From Candidatus Saccharimonadota bacterium (lineage in GTDB: Bacteria > Patescibacteriota > Saccharimonadia > Saccharimonadales > UBA7683), in contig JAGOUG010000052.1 in NCBI GenBank assembly GCA_018061375.1, forward strand, positions 1 through 6,123: a stretch of 6,123 bases of DNA. The letters are read 5' to 3'. This document shows positions 4,705-6,123 of the stretch, one piece after another; position 1 is the first letter of the stretch; each line of letters begins with the position of its first letter. Position numbers and translations under genes: made by a program. The notes under the pieces are model-generated. The model saw nothing but the letters and a program-made list of their open reading frames with translations. It was not told the DNA's origin and did not search any database.

Positions 4705-5364
4705 ATGAATCGATTTTGGATTATTCTGACCGTGGTAATAATTGCGATGGCTGGTCTATTTATTGCAACAAAAAAAGAAACACCGAAAGTAACTGTAAAT
4801 GGTGACCCAAAAACCGTTCTTGATAACGATCATGTAAGGGGTGATAAAAATTCACCGGTAACACTTATTGAATACGGTGATTTCCAGTGTCCTGGCTGTG
4901 GCTCATATTATTCAATAATAAAATCACTCGAACAAACTTACGCTGGCAAGGTAAATTTTGTATTCCGCCACTTCCCACTCATTCAAATCCACCCGAATGC
5001 ATTTGCGGCATCAAGAGCTGCTGAAGCAGCCGGCAAACAAGGCAAGTTTTTTGAAATGCACGACAAACTCTACGAAACCCAGAAACTTTGGGGGCAAGCG
5101 TCAACAAATCAACAGGCTCTGTTTGAAGGTTATGCCGAAGAACTTGGGCTCAACATGGAGACATTTAAAAAGGACTACGCCAGCTCAGAAGTTGCAGACA
5201 GGATAAATTCTGATCTGGAGATTGGTAAGCAAGAATTTGGTATTGATTCTACGCCTACGTTTATTATAGATGGCGTAAAGATCGAAAATCCTAAGGATGC
5301 CGCAGGATTTTCTAAATTACTTGACGAGGCAATAGCTAAAGCCGGTGCTAGCACACCACAGTAG
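4705..5364 (+). CDS. Membrane-anchored DsbA-like thiol-disulfide oxidoreductase
   Basis: The 219-residue protein has one N-terminal hydrophobic segment (about 4-21, FWIILTVVIIAMAGLFIA) followed by charged residues, read as an uncleaved anchor since no clear lipobox or signal peptidase site is seen. The rest is a DsbA/BdbD-type thioredoxin fold outside the membrane. It has YGDFQCPGCGSYY at 57-69 with the active-site pair C62 and C65 (CPGC), the helical insertion with RHFPLIQIHPNAFAASRAAEAA at 88-109, and the cis-proline loop STPTFIIDG at 182-190 (P184). These are the only two cysteines, consistent with an enzyme that oxidises or isomerises cysteines of exported proteins. A membrane re-oxidising partner (DsbB or VKOR) is not in the window. 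The start has a good AAAGGA eight bases upstream. The stop TAG is followed one codon later by in-frame TAA. The next gene begins 96 bp downstream on the same strand. Confidence 0.92.
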   Translation: MNRFWIILTVVIIAMAGLFIATKKETPKVTVNGDPKTVLDNDHVRGDKNSPVTLIEYGDFQCPGCGSYYSIIKSLEQTYAGKVNFVFRHFPLIQIHPNAFAASRAAEAAGKQGKFFEMHDKLYETQKLWGQASTNQQALFEGYAEELGLNMETFKKDYASSEVADRINSDLEIGKQEFGIDSTPTFIIDGVKIENPKDAAGFSKLLDEAIAKAGASTPQ

Positions 5365-5413
5365 TATTAAATACCTAATTAGTTTGCAGAATAATTCCAA
5401 TGACGCACTAGAC

Positions 5414-5429
5414 GAGCATAAGCTTTTTT
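5414..5429 (+). terminator. Very short stem with T-run, possible weak terminator after the DsbA-like gene
   Basis: GAGC (5414-5417) can pair with GCTT (5422-5425), one pair being G-U, around a 4-base loop, and the run of six T (5424-5429) follows at once. A 4-bp stem is too short for confidence. It may reduce, rather than stop, transcription into the antiporter gene. TTGTCA (5428-5433) overlaps its end and resembles a -35, but no -10 lies at proper spacing. Confidence 0.25.
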
Positions 5430-5460
5430 GTCATACTATATCTTGAAATAGGGATATAAA

Positions 5461-6123
5461 ATGCATAGCTCACTGCTCGGCGAACTCAGTATAATAATTG
5501 CAATTGCTGTACTACTCGCTACAATAATGAAACTTTTGAAGCAGCCGCTTATAATTGGCTACATCTTGGCCGGAATTATTGCCGGGCCAATACTGGGTCT
5601 GGTTAATAACGCCGACACGCTTGAAGGATTCTCTAAAATTGGCATCGCACTACTTCTGTTTATTGTTGGAATGGGACTTAACCCTAGAATAATAAAAGAG
5701 CTCGGGCGCGTCACACTCATAACAGGCTTTGTACAAGTTGCCACGGTAACCATAATCGGTACATCACTTATGATGCTATTCGGTGCAAGCTTTATTACCT
5801 CTATTATTGTTGGAGTATCACTCGCATTCAGTAGCACAATTGTCGGCCTCAAACTCCTTTCAGATAAAAAAGAGCAGACTAGACTATACGGAAGAATCGC
5901 AATCGGCGTCTTGTTAGTTCAAGACCTTGTAGCAACACTCGCACTGCTGGTACTTTCTATGCAAGAGGACGGATTTGGCATCTTCAGCAGCCTTTCGCTG
6001 GTACTACGAGGGGGTTTTATTGTCGCACTCTTGTTTTACATGAGCACAAAAGTACTACCAAGACTTACTCGGTTTATGTCAGAAAATACCGAGTACTTAT
6101 TTTTATTCACAATAGCCTGGGGC
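5461..6123 (+). CDS. CPA2 (Kef-type) monovalent cation/proton antiporter, N-terminal part only
   Basis: An ATG-started frame of 221 codons runs off the right edge without a stop; family members are about 380-650 residues, so at least the C-terminal half is missing. The protein exchanges K+ or Na+ for protons across the membrane. Visible family marks are QPLIIGYILAGIIAGP at 28-43, GIALLLFIVGMGLNP at 61-75, SLAFSSTIVGLKLLSD at 120-135 and GRIAIGVLLVQDLVATLALL at 144-163. D155 in QDL is the likely ion-coupling acidic residue. Hydrophobic helices are seen at about 5-25, 28-47, 60-77, 84-106, 110-130, 145-166, 180-197 and 208-221. Whether it carries K+ or Na+, and whether a TrkA-N/RCK domain follows, cannot be told from this part. 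AGGGA six bases upstream is a fair Shine-Dalgarno. Only 96 bp separate it from the DsbA-like gene, so shared transcription is possible. Confidence 0.92.
   Translation, partial: MHSSLLGELSIIIAIAVLLATIMKLLKQPLIIGYILAGIIAGPILGLVNNADTLEGFSKIGIALLLFIVGMGLNPRIIKELGRVTLITGFVQVATVTIIGTSLMMLFGASFITSIIVGVSLAFSSTIVGLKLLSDKKEQTRLYGRIAIGVLLVQDLVATLALLVLSMQEDGFGIFSSLSLVLRGGFIVALLFYMSTKVLPRLTRFMSENTEYLFLFTIAWG

Noticed and set aside
5559..5852. Minus-strand open frame of 97 codons
   Set aside because: It lies opposite the clear CPA2 antiporter motifs and is a shadow.
1..6123. CRISPR arrays, tRNA or rRNA genes, insertion sequences, phage genes
   Set aside because: Inspection of both strands showed no regular repeat-spacer pattern, no tRNA-like cloverleaf, and no transposase or phage protein.

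Overview
The window looks like chromosomal DNA of a small-genome bacterium of the Patescibacteria (CPR), most like Candidatus Saccharibacteria. This placement is inferred from protein style: a short archaeal-type aspartyl-tRNA synthetase, a divergent CorC/CNNM-like CBS protein, and a membrane-anchored single-domain thioredoxin-fold oxidoreductase. It cannot be proven from this window. There are no phage, insertion-sequence, CRISPR, tRNA or rRNA signals. All five genes with a visible stop end in TAG.

Layout. The left three quarters is read on the minus strand. In order of transcription (right to left) it holds a CBS-domain membrane protein (3665-4645), an archaeal-type probably non-discriminating aspartyl-tRNA synthetase (2159-3469), a small stand-alone HD-type (p)ppGpp hydrolase (1527-1982), aspartate carbamoyltransferase PyrB (575-1489), and the first 156 codons of a single-pass membrane protein with a long acidic cytoplasmic tail (1-468, running off the left edge). 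A short divergent control region at 4646-4704 separates these from two plus-strand genes: a DsbA-like thiol oxidoreductase (4705-5364) and the first 221 codons of a CPA2 (Kef-type) cation/proton antiporter (5461-6123, running off the right edge).

The minus-strand genes are not tightly packed. Gaps of about 195 bp before aspS and about 175 bp before the HD gene hold candidate promoters and RNA structure. The aspS leader can fold into a single rod-like hairpin of about 30 base pairs (3497-3582), whose G-U pairs favour the aspS sense strand. The leader of the alarmone hydrolase has four segments that pair in mutually exclusive ways (1:2, 2:3, 3:4), the last being the Shine-Dalgarno sequence, so it looks like a translational switch. 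These two leaders are the most novel-looking parts of the window.

Functionally, the minus-strand block combines translation (AspRS), growth control (alarmone turnover), pyrimidine synthesis (PyrB) and probable ion transport (CBS protein). The plus-strand pair concerns the cell envelope: oxidative folding of exported proteins and monovalent cation/pH homeostasis. No pathway is complete within the window.
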